Assembly (NCBI GenBank): GCA_026399735.1
Contig: JAPLQK010000089.1
Location: 1-32,275, forward strand
DNA length: 32,275 bases
Source of the DNA: Pseudomonadota bacterium
GTDB lineage: Bacteria > Pseudomonadota > Gammaproteobacteria > Burkholderiales > Gallionellaceae
Direction: 5' to 3'
Positions 17,860-26,795 of the stretch are shown one piece after another. Every line of letters begins with the position of its first letter. Positions within the stretch are counted from its first letter, which is position 1. The notes under the pieces are model-generated. The model had not been told where the DNA came from and searched no databases. It saw only the letters and a list, made by a program, of their open reading frames with translations. The position numbers were made by a program, and so were the translations under genes.

Positions 17860-17940
17860 ATGCATTTTTCACGACAAATCTCTCAGCTTCACTCAACATT
17901 CAGCCTGATGGCTGCATTGCTGCTGCGCGGCGCGCGCTAA
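17860..17940 (+). CDS. probable leucine leader peptide of leuA (26 aa)
   Basis: A 26-codon ORF in the 185-base gap before leuA, too short for ordinary gene calling. It ends in MAALLLRGAR with three consecutive Leu codons (TTG CTG CTG, 17917-17925) only four sense codons before the stop. It has five Leu in all. Its position before a leucine biosynthesis gene, the control-codon run near the end, and pairable RNA downstream fit ribosome-mediated attenuation. No SD is present, but a promoter-like pair would start the transcript near the ATG. Chance is not excluded for an ORF this short. Confidence 0.6.
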   Translation: MHFSRQISQLHSTFSLMAALLLRGAR

Positions 17941-17989
17941 TCCCATACAAAAAATTTTAAGCATCAAGCGCGACTAATGAGATCGCGCT
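17933..17989 (+). promoter_or_regulatory. attenuator-like alternative stem-loops before leuA
   Basis: AGCGCGA (17967-17973) pairs with TCGCGCT (17983-17989) around a nine-base loop. AGCGCG of the same left arm can instead pair with CGCGCT (17933-17938), the last codons and stop of the leader ORF. The two pairings exclude each other. A ribosome stalled on the Leu codons would leave 17933-17938 free; one at the stop would cover it. The downstream stem lacks a T run, so it may not be a plain intrinsic terminator. Confidence 0.55.
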
Positions 17990-18017
17990 GGTTAATCTAT
18001 TCCACCAGGAGTTCAGC

Positions 18018-19553
18018 ATGACAGATAAATTGATTATATTCGATACCACCTTGCGCGACGGCGAGCAGAGTCCGGGGGCCGCGATGACCCGTGAAAAAAA
18101 GATCCGCATTGCACGTCAGCTGGAAAAGCTCGGTGTAGACGTGATTGAGGCAGGTTTTGCCGCGGCCAGTGTCGGTGATTTTGAGGCCGTCAAAGCGGTG
18201 GCTGAAACCATTAAAGGTTCAACGGTGTGTTCTCTTGCGCGTGCCAGCGAGAACGATGTCCGCCGTGCGGGTGAGGCAATACAGCCTGCAAAATCAGGCC
18301 GTATTCACACTTTTATTGCAACCAGCCCGATTCATATGCAGCACAAGTTACGCATGTCTGAGGATCAGGTGGTTGAGCGTGCGGTGGCCGCAGTGAAATG
18401 GGCGCTTGAATATACCGATGATGTGGAATTCTCCGCCGAGGATGCAGTGCGCTCGGACATGGAATTCCTGGTGCGCATCTTCGATGAAGTCATCAAGGCG
18501 GGCGCAAAGACGCTTAACGTGCCTGATACGGTCGGATATTCCATTCCGGCCGGGTGGGGCGAGCGCATCAAACAATTGATACAGCGCGTACCGAATTCCG
18601 ATAAAGTGATCTGGTCCACGCATTGTCACAATGACCTGGGATTGGCGGTGGCCAATTCCCTGTCGGCGGTGATGAATGGCGCGCGTCAGGTCGAGTGCAC
18701 CATCAATGGACTGGGTGAGAGAGCAGGTAATGCCTCGCTGGAAGAAATCGTGATGGCGGTGAAGACCCGCAGAGATGTGTTCAATCTGGATACGCGTATC
18801 GATACGACACAGATTGTGACAACTTCGAAGCTGGTTTCCAGCATCACCGGCTATCCGGTGCAGCCAAACAAGGCGATCGTTGGCGCAAATGCATTTGCTC
18901 ATGAATCGGGTATTCATCAGGATGGCGTGTTGAAGCATCGTGAAACCTACGAAATCATGCGCGCCGAAGACGTGGGCTGGAATGCCAACAAGCTGACTTT
19001 GGGCAAGCTGTCCGGGCGTAATGCGTTGCGATCGCGTTTTACCTCACTGAATATTGAGTTTGCGAGCGAAGAATCGTTCAATGCTGCATTCGTTCGCTTC
19101 AAGGAATTGGCAGACCGCAAGCATGAGATTTTCGACGAGGACTTGCAGGCGCTGGTCAGCGACGAAGCGATTGCGCAAGTCGATGAATATTACCGTCTCA
19201 CCTCATTGCGCGCGCATTGTGAAACCGGTATTTTGCCTGTGGCACGCGTTGTGATGAGCATCGGCAGTCAGTCGCATGAAGCCGAGATGCACGGCGGCGG
19301 GCCGGTGGATGCGACTTTCAAGGCGATTGAAAAAATCGTGCATAGCGGCACTGAGTTGCAGTTGTATTCGGTGAACAATATTACCAGCGGTACGGATGCG
19401 CAGGGTGAAGTGACAGTGCGTCTGGCCAAGGGCGGGCGTATTGTTAACGGGCAGGGTGCCGATACCGATATTGTGGTGGCTTCCGCCAAGGCCTACCTGA
19501 ATGCGCTGAACAAGTTGCACGGCAATGCTGAGCGCGCTCATCCCCAAGTCTGA
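18018..19553 (+). CDS. leuA: 2-isopropylmalate synthase
   Basis: 511-residue enzyme joining acetyl-CoA and 2-oxoisovalerate, the committed step of leucine synthesis. The N-terminal TIM barrel has [13 protein letters not shown] at residues 9-21 and the metal motif [15 protein letters not shown] near 200, with the signature [12 protein letters not shown] nearby. The C-terminal LeuA_dimer regulatory domain (about 390-505) includes [14 protein letters not shown] and would bind leucine for feedback inhibition. AGGAG at 18007-18011, six bases before the ATG, is a strong SD. A leader peptide and alternative hairpins precede it, and a clear terminator follows. Confidence 0.98.
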   Translation: MTDKLIIFDTTLRDGEQSPGAAMTREKKIRIARQLEKLGVDVIEAGFAAASVGDFEAVKAVAETIKGSTVCSLARASENDVRRAGEAIQPAKSGRIHTFIATSPIHMQHKLRMSEDQVVERAVAAVKWALEYTDDVEFSAEDAVRSDMEFLVRIFDEVIKAGAKTLNVPDTVGYSIPAGWGERIKQLIQRVPNSDKVIWSTHCHNDLGLAVANSLSAVMNGARQVECTINGLGERAGNASLEEIVMAVKTRRDVFNLDTRIDTTQIVTTSKLVSSITGYPVQPNKAIVGANAFAHESGIHQDGVLKHRETYEIMRAEDVGWNANKLTLGKLSGRNALRSRFTSLNIEFASEESFNAAFVRFKELADRKHEIFDEDLQALVSDEAIAQVDEYYRLTSLRAHCETGILPVARVVMSIGSQSHEAEMHGGGPVDATFKAIEKIVHSGTELQLYSVNNITSGTDAQGEVTVRLAKGGRIVNGQGADTDIVVASAKAYLNALNKLHGNAERAHPQV

Positions 19554-19573
19554 TCGCAAATTGCTCATCAGAG

Positions 19574-19603
19574 AAAAACGGCGCCCAGTGCGCCGTTTTT
19601 TTT
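19574..19603. terminator. bidirectional intrinsic terminator
   Basis: AAAAACGGCGC (19574-19584), loop CCAGT, GCGCCGTTTTTTTT (19590-19603). The perfect GC stem has an A run on one side and a T run on the other, so it can end both leuA (plus) and the convergent PEP-CTERM gene (minus). Confidence 0.93.
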
Positions 19604-19618
19604 ATATCCTGGCTTGGA

Positions 19619-20269
19619 TTATGCGTCGAGATTCTTGCGACGACGTGCAGTGAAACCGATCAGTCCCAAACCGGTCAGCAGCAGGGCGCCGGTGGCAGGT
19701 TCAGGGACTGCGCTGCCGCCGGTGATAATATTGTCCACAGAAAAACCGTTGAATGTCGGGGATGCGCTTCCGCTGCTGGAAAAAGTGACTGAAGCAAGAT
19801 TGGTGAAAGCGCTGTTGAATAAATAACTTGTGAAATTCAGCGCGCCGGCCGCATTCGATGTCTTGTCGATCAGGAAGGATTGAGAGACCGATCCGCCGCC
19901 GCTCAACAGCGCAACAACATCGATCTGCGTCGGGATGTATTGGGGCGCGCCATATGGGTTAAAGTTAAAAGATCCTGCGCCGTCAAATCCAGTCAGGCTA
20001 AAGGCACCGCCGCCGGTCTGTGACATGGTCAGGGATGAAGGGCCATAGGGTGCAAGCACGAAATTGGTTCCGTTCACCGGGCAAGACCCGCTGCAAAATT
20101 GCGTGTTAACGATGAGCGAAGCTTGGCCGTTGAGAGAGAAATTAAAACCGCCTGAGGAAAAAGCGCCCATTGCATAGAGGGGAACATCTTCAAAGGTAAT
20201 GGTGTTCGCGTGACTTTGCACAGGCATGAATAAAACCAGCAATGCCAAGCCCAAACGGAAAAGTGACAT
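19619..20269 (-). CDS. PEP-CTERM sorting-domain exported protein
   Basis: 216-residue secreted protein of unknown biochemical role. MSLFRLGLALLVLFMPVQSHA is a signal peptide. The mature part is Gly/Ser/Asn/Phe-rich and beta-like, beginning NTITFEDVP, with one FCSGSCP cysteine pair. The C-terminus is a full PEP-CTERM signal: VPEP, a hydrophobic segment (TGALLLTGLGLIGF) and the basic tail TARRRKNLDA. Such proteins are processed by exosortase (EpsH/XrtA) and are linked to exopolysaccharide and floc or biofilm formation. I chose the ATG at 20269, five bases after GGTGA; an ATG at 20305 (MKFFNCHF) lacks an SD. No exosortase gene is in the window. It may have its own promoter in the 123-base AT-rich gap after ppc. 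Confidence 0.9.
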   Translation of the reverse strand: MSLFRLGLALLVLFMPVQSHANTITFEDVPLYAMGAFSSGGFNFSLNGQASLIVNTQFCSGSCPVNGTNFVLAPYGPSSLTMSQTGGGAFSLTGFDGAGSFNFNPYGAPQYIPTQIDVVALLSGGGSVSQSFLIDKTSNAAGALNFTSYLFNSAFTNLASVTFSSSGSASPTFNGFSVDNIITGGSAVPEPATGALLLTGLGLIGFTARRRKNLDA

Positions 20270-20392
20270 GAATTTCACCAAAAAATGACAGTTGAAAAAT
20301 TTCATTACGGACTGTAACTGAAATTTATTCGAAAGTAAAAAGCTAACAGGTTCATTGAGCAATAAATAATAGACTGACCGCATGCTTTATTT

Positions 20393-23158
20393 TTAGCCAC
20401 TATTCCTTAATCCCGTTGCAATCCCGTTGATGGTCAGGTGAATTGCGCGCTTCACCAGTTCGTTGTCTTCTCCTGCGCGGTGGCGTTCCAGCAGCGATAC
20501 CTGCAAGTGATTGAGCGGGTCGATATAGGGTGAACGTGTCAGCAGGCTGCGTGCGAACGCCGGATTGTCCTGCAACAGCGTGGTGTTGCCGGTAACGGCG
20601 AACAGCATTTCAACCGTATCTTCCCATTCGCTGTGAATTGCATTGAAAATACGTTCGCGCAATTCCACGTCTTCCACAAGGCCTGCATAGCGTGAGGCGA
20701 TCCCCATGTCTGTCTTGGACAGCACCATGTCCATATTCGACATCAGCCCCCGGAAGAACGCCCATTCCCTGTACATGGCTTGCAGTTGCGCCAAGCCTGC
20801 CTCGCCTTCACGGGCGATAAACTGTTTTACTGCGCTGCCAAAACCCAGCCAGCCCGGCAATAAGGTGCGGTTCAGACCCCAGCTGAATACCCAGGGGATC
20901 GCGCGCAAATCTTCAATGCGGTCTGAGGCTTTTCGTGCCGACGGGCGGCTGCCGATGTTGAGTTCGGCAATTTCGCGGATCGGCGTGGCGGTGAAAAAAT
21001 ATTCGGTAAATCCAGGTGTTTCATACACCAGTTTGCGATACGCCGCGAACGCATCGAGGCTCAACGCTTCCATAATGCGGTGGAATTCCGGCATCGTGCT
21101 GTCATCGCCGTGATGGTGCAGCAATGTGGCCTCCATCGTGGCGGCAATCAGCGTTTCGAGATTGCGCTGGCCGATCTCCGGGTTGGAGTATTTGCTGGAA
21201 ATCACTTCACCCTGTTCGGTGATACGAATCTGACCATTCACGCTGCCGGGCGGCTGTGCCAGAATAGCCGCATAGCTTGGACCGCCACCTCGACCGACAG
21301 TGCCGCCGCGCCCGTGGAACAGACGCAGTTCGATGCCATATTTGGCAAATACATTTACCAGTACCAGTTCGGCTTTATAGAGTTCCCAGTTGGCCGTGAC
21401 ATAGCCGCCGTCCTTGTTGCTGTCGGAATAACCCAGCATGACTTCCTGAGTGTTGCCGCGTTCAGCCAGCAACTGGCGGTAGTAGGGAATGGCAAACAGT
21501 TCGTCCATGATAGGCCCGCAGCTGCGCAGATCTTCGATGGTTTCGAACAGGGGGATGATGTTGACGTGCAGTGCATCGGCTTCAAGCAGTCTGACCTGTT
21601 GCAGCATCAGCGCCAGTTCCAGCATGTCGCTCACTGCATCGGTCTTGGAGATGATGTGATTGGGCAGTGCTGCTCGGCCAAAACGCTGATGAATATCTGC
21701 TGCTGCCAGCATGATGTTCAATTCGCTTCTGGCTATATCGGAATACTGTTCAAGGTTGACCATGAGCGGGCGGCCTGCCTGCAGCGTCCCGAGCAGGACT
21801 TCGCGGCGTGCTGCTTCGTCGAGATCGGAATAGTTTGAAGCGATCCCGCCATGAGTCAGCAACTCGCTGACGGTTTGTTCATGTATCGCGCTGTGCTGGC
21901 GCATGTCGAGCGGTGCCAGATGAAAGCCGAAAACTTCTGCAGAACGGCGCAGGTTGGAGAGTCTTCCTCGCGCCAGATATTCGGCGCCGTGCTGGCGCAG
22001 CGAATCAATCAGCACGGTCAGGTCGGCGATGAACTGTTGCGGGTTGGCATAGGGTTCAGCTTCTTTGTCGACAGGGGGCAGATGAGAAATTTCGTGACCT
22101 AGCTGTTTGGCTGTCGCAGACAGACGCGAATAAATCAGAATCAGCGCGCGCCGATAGGGTTCGTCAAGACGGCTGACGGCTTTGTCAGGCGAACTGTCTG
22201 ACAGTTGGCGCAGCTCATCGCTGATATCCGCCAGCCGGTCGGTCAGGGAAAGGCGTTGACCCAGGATATGCGTTTCTTTCAGGTAATGTTCGAGCGCTAC
22301 GGCAGAATGTTGTTGCACTGCGTATTGCATCACATCGTGCGTGACGAAAGGATTGCCGTCGCGGTCTCCGCCTATCCAGCTGCCTACCTTTAACAGCGCA
22401 GGAATCTGGATATTCTTGTCGAACCGTGCTTCCAGCTGTTTTTCCAGCTTGGCATAAATCTTGGGAATTTCATTCAAAAAGGTGTAGCGGTAAAACTCCA
22501 GACCATTCCTGATTTCGTCATGCACATTCAGTTTAGCAGTGCGCAACATGCGTGTCTGCCACAAGATCAGAATGAAGCGGCGCAAGGCATTTTCGTTCTC
22601 ATCGAGATCTTCCGGTGTCATATCCAGCCGGTCACGGTCGGACAGCAGGCTGGAGATAATCAGATGACAGTCGAGAATGCTTTTGCGCTGGACTTCTGTG
22701 GGATGTGCAGTCAGTACCGGCGAGATCAGCGCGCTGTTCAGGAATGCCTGCATGGTTTCTGCGGTAACCGGCTTTTTTTCGAGCCTGTCCAGCGCCAGCA
22801 GCAGGCTGCCGTCTTTCGGCGGGCTTCCGGCTTTCAGGTGGGCGCGATGACGGCGGTTGTGGTGTAAATCCTCGGCGATATTGGTCAGTTGAGAGAAGTA
22901 GCTGAAGGCGCGCACCACCGAGAGTGTATCGCCGGGTGTCAGTGCATCGAGCATCTGTTCCAACTGTTCTCCGTCCTGATCGTCCTGCGTCTTGCGAAAT
23001 CGTACAGCAGAGCGGCGCACGTTTTCGACCAGCAAAAATGTTTCTTCGCCTTCCTGTTCGCGCAGCGTGTCGCCCAGGATTCGGCCTAACAGGCGTACAT
23101 CCTCGCGGAATGGCAAGTCTTTACTGGAAATATCGGCAGGTGCAGAAAATAAGTTCAT
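20393..23158 (-). CDS. ppc: phosphoenolpyruvate carboxylase
   Basis: 921-residue enzyme adding bicarbonate to phosphoenolpyruvate to form oxaloacetate; anaplerotic. The first active-site motif [12 protein letters not shown] has the catalytic His near residue 152. [10 protein letters not shown] and [14 protein letters not shown] form the second active-site region around 560-610. The C-terminus [18 protein letters not shown] carries the usual tail ending in NxG and the allosteric site region. I chose the ATG at 23158 ([17 protein letters not shown]); an in-frame GTG at 23170 adds four residues. Divergent from hemC across about 73 bases, as in other betaproteobacteria. Confidence 0.97.
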   Translation of the reverse strand: MNLFSAPADISSKDLPFREDVRLLGRILGDTLREQEGEETFLLVENVRRSAVRFRKTQDDQDGEQLEQMLDALTPGDTLSVVRAFSYFSQLTNIAEDLHHNRRHRAHLKAGSPPKDGSLLLALDRLEKKPVTAETMQAFLNSALISPVLTAHPTEVQRKSILDCHLIISSLLSDRDRLDMTPEDLDENENALRRFILILWQTRMLRTAKLNVHDEIRNGLEFYRYTFLNEIPKIYAKLEKQLEARFDKNIQIPALLKVGSWIGGDRDGNPFVTHDVMQYAVQQHSAVALEHYLKETHILGQRLSLTDRLADISDELRQLSDSSPDKAVSRLDEPYRRALILIYSRLSATAKQLGHEISHLPPVDKEAEPYANPQQFIADLTVLIDSLRQHGAEYLARGRLSNLRRSAEVFGFHLAPLDMRQHSAIHEQTVSELLTHGGIASNYSDLDEAARREVLLGTLQAGRPLMVNLEQYSDIARSELNIMLAAADIHQRFGRAALPNHIISKTDAVSDMLELALMLQQVRLLEADALHVNIIPLFETIEDLRSCGPIMDELFAIPYYRQLLAERGNTQEVMLGYSDSNKDGGYVTANWELYKAELVLVNVFAKYGIELRLFHGRGGTVGRGGGPSYAAILAQPPGSVNGQIRITEQGEVISSKYSNPEIGQRNLETLIAATMEATLLHHHGDDSTMPEFHRIMEALSLDAFAAYRKLVYETPGFTEYFFTATPIREIAELNIGSRPSARKASDRIEDLRAIPWVFSWGLNRTLLPGWLGFGSAVKQFIAREGEAGLAQLQAMYREWAFFRGLMSNMDMVLSKTDMGIASRYAGLVEDVELRERIFNAIHSEWEDTVEMLFAVTGNTTLLQDNPAFARSLLTRSPYIDPLNHLQVSLLERHRAGEDNELVKRAIHLTINGIATGLRNSG

Positions 23159-23194
23159 CACTGTATACACAAAATGGCGCGGCAGCCTCCGTGT

Positions 23195-23200
23195 TAGAAT
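23195..23200 (+). promoter_or_regulatory. candidate -10 box of hemC
   Basis: TAGAAT (five of six) lies 32 bases before the hemC ATG; the -35 region is poor. Confidence 0.35.
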
Positions 23201-23231
23201 GCACCGCGTAATTAATCACAAGGAAAATTCG

Positions 23232-24185
23232 ATGAGTCCAGCTTCCTCAACCTCACCCACTCCACTGGCTCGCCTGGTTATTGCGTCGCGTGAAAGCGCA
23301 CTGGCCATGTGGCAAGCCGAACACATCAGGGACAGATTGCGTGCATTATATCCGCAAACCGAAGTCAGTATCCTGGGCATGACCACACAAGGCGATCAGA
23401 TTTTAGATGTCAGTCTGTCAAAAATAGGCGGCAAGGGCTTGTTTGTCAAGGAACTGGAAACCGCACTCGAAGACGGACGTGCGGATTTTGCCGTGCATTC
23501 GTTAAAAGATGTGCCTATGGTTTTACCGACAGGTTTTGTACTGGCAGCGATCGGTGAGCGCGAAGACCCGCACGATGCGCTGGTATCCAATCTGTATGGC
23601 AGCCTGGCCGAATTGCCGGCAGGCAGCATAGTGGGTACATCAAGTTTGCGCCGCGAAAGCCAGTTGCGCGCGCGTTTTCCGCACTTGAAAATTGAACCGC
23701 TGCGCGGCAATGTACAGACGCGCTTGCGCAAGCTGGACGAGGGGTTGTATGCGGCGATCATACTTGCAGCGGCAGGCCTGAAACGTCTGGGTTTGTCGTC
23801 ACGCATACGCGCGATTATCAGCAGTGAAGACAGCCTGCCGGCGGTCGGTCAAGGTGCGCTGGGGATCGAATGTCGCGCCGACCGTGCTGATGTTGCAGCG
23901 ATGTTGCAACCGTTGCATCATGCCGGGACCGCTGCCTGCGTGCTGGCTGAACGCGCTATGAGTCGTGCGCTCAATGGCAGTTGTCAGGTGCCGCTGGGCG
24001 GATTCGCCGAGGTTCAAGGCGAGCAACTACGCATGCGCGGCTTTGTCGCAAGCACCGACGGTCAGCGCATGTTGCGTGCGGAAGCCGTGGGTGAAATTGA
24101 AAATCCGGAAGCACTGGGCCGCAAAATTGCAGGCGCTTTGCTTGCACAGGGGGCGGGTGAGATTTTAGCCGCATTGAATGGCTGA
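23232..24185 (+). CDS. hemC: hydroxymethylbilane synthase (porphobilinogen deaminase)
   Basis: 317-residue cytoplasmic enzyme joining four porphobilinogens for heme synthesis. [19 protein letters not shown] opens the domain. VHSLKDVP contains catalytic Asp93. Arg-rich [16 protein letters not shown] and [15 protein letters not shown] bind the cofactor chain, and Cys251 ([13 protein letters not shown]) carries the dipyrromethane. AAGGA at 23220-23224 supports the ATG at 23232; the frame is open 80 codons further up, antisense to ppc, without family support. The stop overlaps hemD by eight bases. Confidence 0.98.
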   Translation: MSPASSTSPTPLARLVIASRESALAMWQAEHIRDRLRALYPQTEVSILGMTTQGDQILDVSLSKIGGKGLFVKELETALEDGRADFAVHSLKDVPMVLPTGFVLAAIGEREDPHDALVSNLYGSLAELPAGSIVGTSSLRRESQLRARFPHLKIEPLRGNVQTRLRKLDEGLYAAIILAAAGLKRLGLSSRIRAIISSEDSLPAVGQGALGIECRADRADVAAMLQPLHHAGTAACVLAERAMSRALNGSCQVPLGGFAEVQGEQLRMRGFVASTDGQRMLRAEAVGEIENPEALGRKIAGALLAQGAGEILAALNG

Positions 24186-24936
24186 TAAACCGTTATCCGG
24201 TTTGAAAATTCTGGTCACGCGCCCGCGTGATCAGGCGCTGCAACTGGCGAAAGATATTGAGCAGGCGGGCGGAATCCCGTTGTTATTTCCGTTGCTGGAA
24301 ATAAAGCAGGTACCGGATATGCAGGTGCTTCAGGAACAAATCCTGAGGCTTTCACAGGCTGATCTTGCCATCTTTATCAGTCCGAATGCGGTGAAATACG
24401 GCATGGCGGCGATCCGTGCAACGGGCGGTTTGCCATCTGAACTCAGCATCGCCACAGTCGGGCAGGGGAGTGCAAATGCATTGCGCGAGCAGGGTGTGGC
24501 CGACGTGATCGTACCTGCGGAGCGATTCGACAGCGAAGGCTTGCTGGCACAATTGCCTGATGTTGCAGGATGGCGGGTGATGATATTTCGCGGGGATGGC
24601 GGACGCGAGTTGCTGGGCGATACACTCAAGGCGCGCGGTGCGATGGTGGAATATGTGACGTGTTACCATCGCAGCAAACTCCAACTCGATGTCGGTGAGT
24701 TATTGAATGCAGACGCGATTACCGTGACCAGCAGCGAGGCGTTGAGTCATTTGTGGCAGATACCGGACGACTTGAATCGGAAAATACTGTGCGATCGGCC
24801 TCTGTTTGTACCGCATCCGCGCATTGCAGGGTTGGCGCGCGGGCAAGGATGGACGGATGTGCATCAGACGGCTTCAGGGGATGACGGTTTGCTGTCCGGC
24901 TTGCTGGAATGGGCAAAAAACCATGATGAGGATTGA
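24178..24936 (+). CDS. hemD: uroporphyrinogen-III synthase
   Basis: 252-residue enzyme that closes hydroxymethylbilane to uroporphyrinogen III. The family is poorly conserved, but [22 protein letters not shown] at the start, [14 protein letters not shown] near 63, [14 protein letters not shown] near 98 and [16 protein letters not shown] near 130 are typical HEM4 features. The later YHRSKLQ and [10 protein letters not shown] segments are also typical. Its start lies inside hemC by eight bases. Two consecutive hairpins lie between its stop and hemX. Confidence 0.95.
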   Translation: MADKPLSGLKILVTRPRDQALQLAKDIEQAGGIPLLFPLLEIKQVPDMQVLQEQILRLSQADLAIFISPNAVKYGMAAIRATGGLPSELSIATVGQGSANALREQGVADVIVPAERFDSEGLLAQLPDVAGWRVMIFRGDGGRELLGDTLKARGAMVEYVTCYHRSKLQLDVGELLNADAITVTSSEALSHLWQIPDDLNRKILCDRPLFVPHPRIAGLARGQGWTDVHQTASGDDGLLSGLLEWAKNHDED

Positions 24937-24985
24937 GACCGCAAGGGTCTTCCCCGCACAACTAAGGGGCTGAGCCCCAAGTTGT
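24936..24985 (+). promoter_or_regulatory. two consecutive hairpins between hemD and hemX
   Basis: Hairpin 1: AGACC (24936-24940) with GGTCT (24946-24950) around GCAAG. Hairpin 2: ACAACT (24958-24963) with AGTTGT (24980-24985) and, inside a small internal loop, GGGGC (24966-24970) with GCCCC (24974-24978). No T run follows. It may be an RNA processing, stability or pausing element within the hem transcript. Confidence 0.5.
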
Positions 24986-25013
24986 TGCGTGAAGGATTCG
25001 GGACTGAGGAGCT

Positions 25014-26102
25014 ATGAACGGAAAATCTGACAGCGAATCGAAAGAGCCGGAGGCGCAGCGCAAGACTTCGCTGGCCGACGTGTTTGCACGGATAAGCATT
25101 ACCCAGTTAACACTAGCGCTGCTGGTGGCGGTTTTTGTCTGGCAATGGCTGGACGGGCACAATGCAATTAACGACATGCGTGAGGAACTGGCGAAGAAAA
25201 TTGCCGAGATGGATGGCGCCGCTCACGCGAATGCGATTCTGATTGCGAAAAACCAGGATGAGGTGCGCGAGATGTCGGTCAAGGTGGCGACCCTTGAATC
25301 CTACTATGCACAGGCGCAGAGTCAGCGCGCCGCGCTGGAAACCTTGTATAACAATTTCTCGATCAGTCGTGATGAAACCGCGCTGGCGGATGTCGAACAA
25401 CTGCTGTTGATTGCAGGACAGCAATTGCAATTGCTGGGCAATGTGAAAGCCGCGCTGATCGCCATGGAGAGTGCGGATGCTCGCTTGCAGCGCATGGATC
25501 GGCCTGCTTTCAACGGATTGCGTAAATCGATCGGTCAGGACATAGATAAGCTGCGCGCGCTGCCCAAGGTGGACGTCGCCGGAATAAATATGAAAATCAA
25601 CAGGTTATTGTCATCGGTAGATGAACTGCCGCTGATCGACCGGCATCGTCCTTCAGAAAATGTCGCTGCGATGGTGAAAGCGCCTGTCGAAAATGAGGGT
25701 GGCTGGCAAAAAATCCTGAATGCTGTCTGGCTGGAGGTCAAACAGCTGGTACGGATCGAGAACACAGGCCTGACGCAAATTGTGTTGTTGCCGCCCAAAC
25801 AGGAGTTTTTTCTGCGCGAAAATCTGAAGATGCGTCTGATCTCGGCGCGCCTGGCCCTGTTGTCGCGCGATGAAGACAGCTTCAGGCAGGAGTTGAAAAC
25901 CGCGCAGCTTTGGACGAAGCGTTACTTCGATGTCAAATCGCCTGAAGGATCGCACATGCTGGATGAACTGGGCACGCTGGCCGCTGCGAGCATCGATATC
26001 GAGCTGCCGGATATCGGTTCCAGTCTGCAAGCGGTGCGCAGTTATCGCCTGAGTCACGAAAAAGCACCCGTCATGCTTCGCACACCAAAGGCTGCGAAAT
26101 GA
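25014..26102 (+). CDS. hemX: HemX-family membrane protein
   Basis: 362-residue protein of the HemX family, often mislabelled uroporphyrin-III C-methyltransferase. There is no SAM-binding methyltransferase domain. It has a short Ser/Lys/Glu-rich cytoplasmic N-terminus, one membrane segment (about 30-47, LTLALLVAVFVWQWL), then a long helical region with coiled coil at about 50-110 and a conserved C-terminal domain (LVRIEN...LKMRLISARLALLSRDEDSFRQEL). GAGGAG at 25006-25011 is the likely SD. Its stop overlaps hemY by four bases. The exact role in heme synthesis is not settled. Confidence 0.9.
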   Translation: MNGKSDSESKEPEAQRKTSLADVFARISITQLTLALLVAVFVWQWLDGHNAINDMREELAKKIAEMDGAAHANAILIAKNQDEVREMSVKVATLESYYAQAQSQRAALETLYNNFSISRDETALADVEQLLLIAGQQLQLLGNVKAALIAMESADARLQRMDRPAFNGLRKSIGQDIDKLRALPKVDVAGINMKINRLLSSVDELPLIDRHRPSENVAAMVKAPVENEGGWQKILNAVWLEVKQLVRIENTGLTQIVLLPPKQEFFLRENLKMRLISARLALLSRDEDSFRQELKTAQLWTKRYFDVKSPEGSHMLDELGTLAAASIDIELPDIGSSLQAVRSYRLSHEKAPVMLRTPKAAK

Positions 26103-26608
26103 AATATCTGATTTCTATTCTGGTGCTGTTTGCGGCGGCAGTCGCGTTGGGCACAATATTGCAGAATACCGCTTACGTGTTGCTGGTTTATCCCCCGTAT
26201 CGCATCGAAGTATCGCTCAAACTTTTTGTTGTACTGTTTTTGCTGGTATTCGGCTTCGGATACTGGTTGATTCATTTGTTGCTTGCCACTACGCAACTGC
26301 CTGATTTAGTACAAAAAATTCGGCAAGACCGTGCGCGGAGCAATGCGCGCAAGCTGTTGGACGTGGCGTTGAGGGCCTTTTTTGAAGGTCGTTACGCCGA
26401 AGCGGAGAAGGCCGCAACAAGAGCCATCAGGCATGGTGAGAGTTCCGTCTTGTATGAAATTATCGCAGCGCGTGCGGCGCATGAACAGAAGGCCTTTGAA
26501 CGGCGCAATGCCTATTTGTCTTTAGCCGAAAGCCATACTCAGGGCGAGTCCACGATGCGTATGCTGGTGGCTGCCAGAAACAAGTTTGATCAAAGCAATC
26601 CGCCATGA
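26099..26608 (+). CDS. hemY: HemY N-terminal domain protein, truncated
   Basis: 169-residue protein recognisable as the N-terminal part of HemY. It has two membrane segments (about 2-22 and 40-62), the family stretch NTAYVLLVYPPYRIEVSL, then basic IRQDRARSNARKLLDVALRAFFEGRYAEAEKAA and the first TPR-like helices (VLYEIIAARAAHEQKAFERRNAYL). Proteobacterial HemY proteins are usually about 390-420 residues with a long TPR domain; here the frame stops shortly after that point. No TPR remnant is visible in any frame of the following 187 bases. It overlaps hemX by four bases (ATGA). It is either a decayed gene or a shortened working form. Confidence 0.82.
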   Translation: MKYLISILVLFAAAVALGTILQNTAYVLLVYPPYRIEVSLKLFVVLFLLVFGFGYWLIHLLLATTQLPDLVQKIRQDRARSNARKLLDVALRAFFEGRYAEAEKAATRAIRHGESSVLYEIIAARAAHEQKAFERRNAYLSLAESHTQGESTMRMLVAARNKFDQSNPP

Positions 26609-26795
26609 AAAGCCGTTGGTGCGCTGCTTAATTGCCGAGCATCAAGTCATTCGCGACCGCCGGTCACTTTTTCTGATGCATTGGTTCAGGAAAAACCAGA
26701 GGCTCGTTATCCATGCCGTTCAAAGCGTTCGCGGCGACTGACCTTGCCGCTGTATCAGTGTTCTTGCATGTTGCAATGCCTGTTGTGCGCATGGC
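26609..26795. other. gap between hemY and the diguanylate cyclase gene
   Basis: 187 bases at the convergent ends. A short GACC-GCC-GGTC hairpin near 26659 followed by ACTTTTTCT could be a weak hemY terminator. An open stretch in the second frame does not resemble HemY. Nothing else is recognisable. Confidence 0.4.

Noticed and set aside
20370-20400. Possible sigma-54 site (TGGC...GC) upstream of the PEP-CTERM gene
   Set aside because: The spacing between the GG and GC elements is off by one and the rest of the consensus is missing.
21080-21838. 252-codon plus-strand frame inside the ppc region
   Set aside because: Antisense to conserved PEP carboxylase sequence, with no SD and low-complexity composition.
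25014-26102. Annotation of HemX as a uroporphyrin-III C-methyltransferase
   Set aside because: There is no SAM-binding methyltransferase domain; it is a one-TM coiled-coil protein of the HemX family.
26609-26760. Second-frame open stretch after hemY as a frameshifted HemY tail
   Set aside because: Its translation has no TPR pattern and no resemblance to HemY, so a simple frameshift does not explain the short gene.
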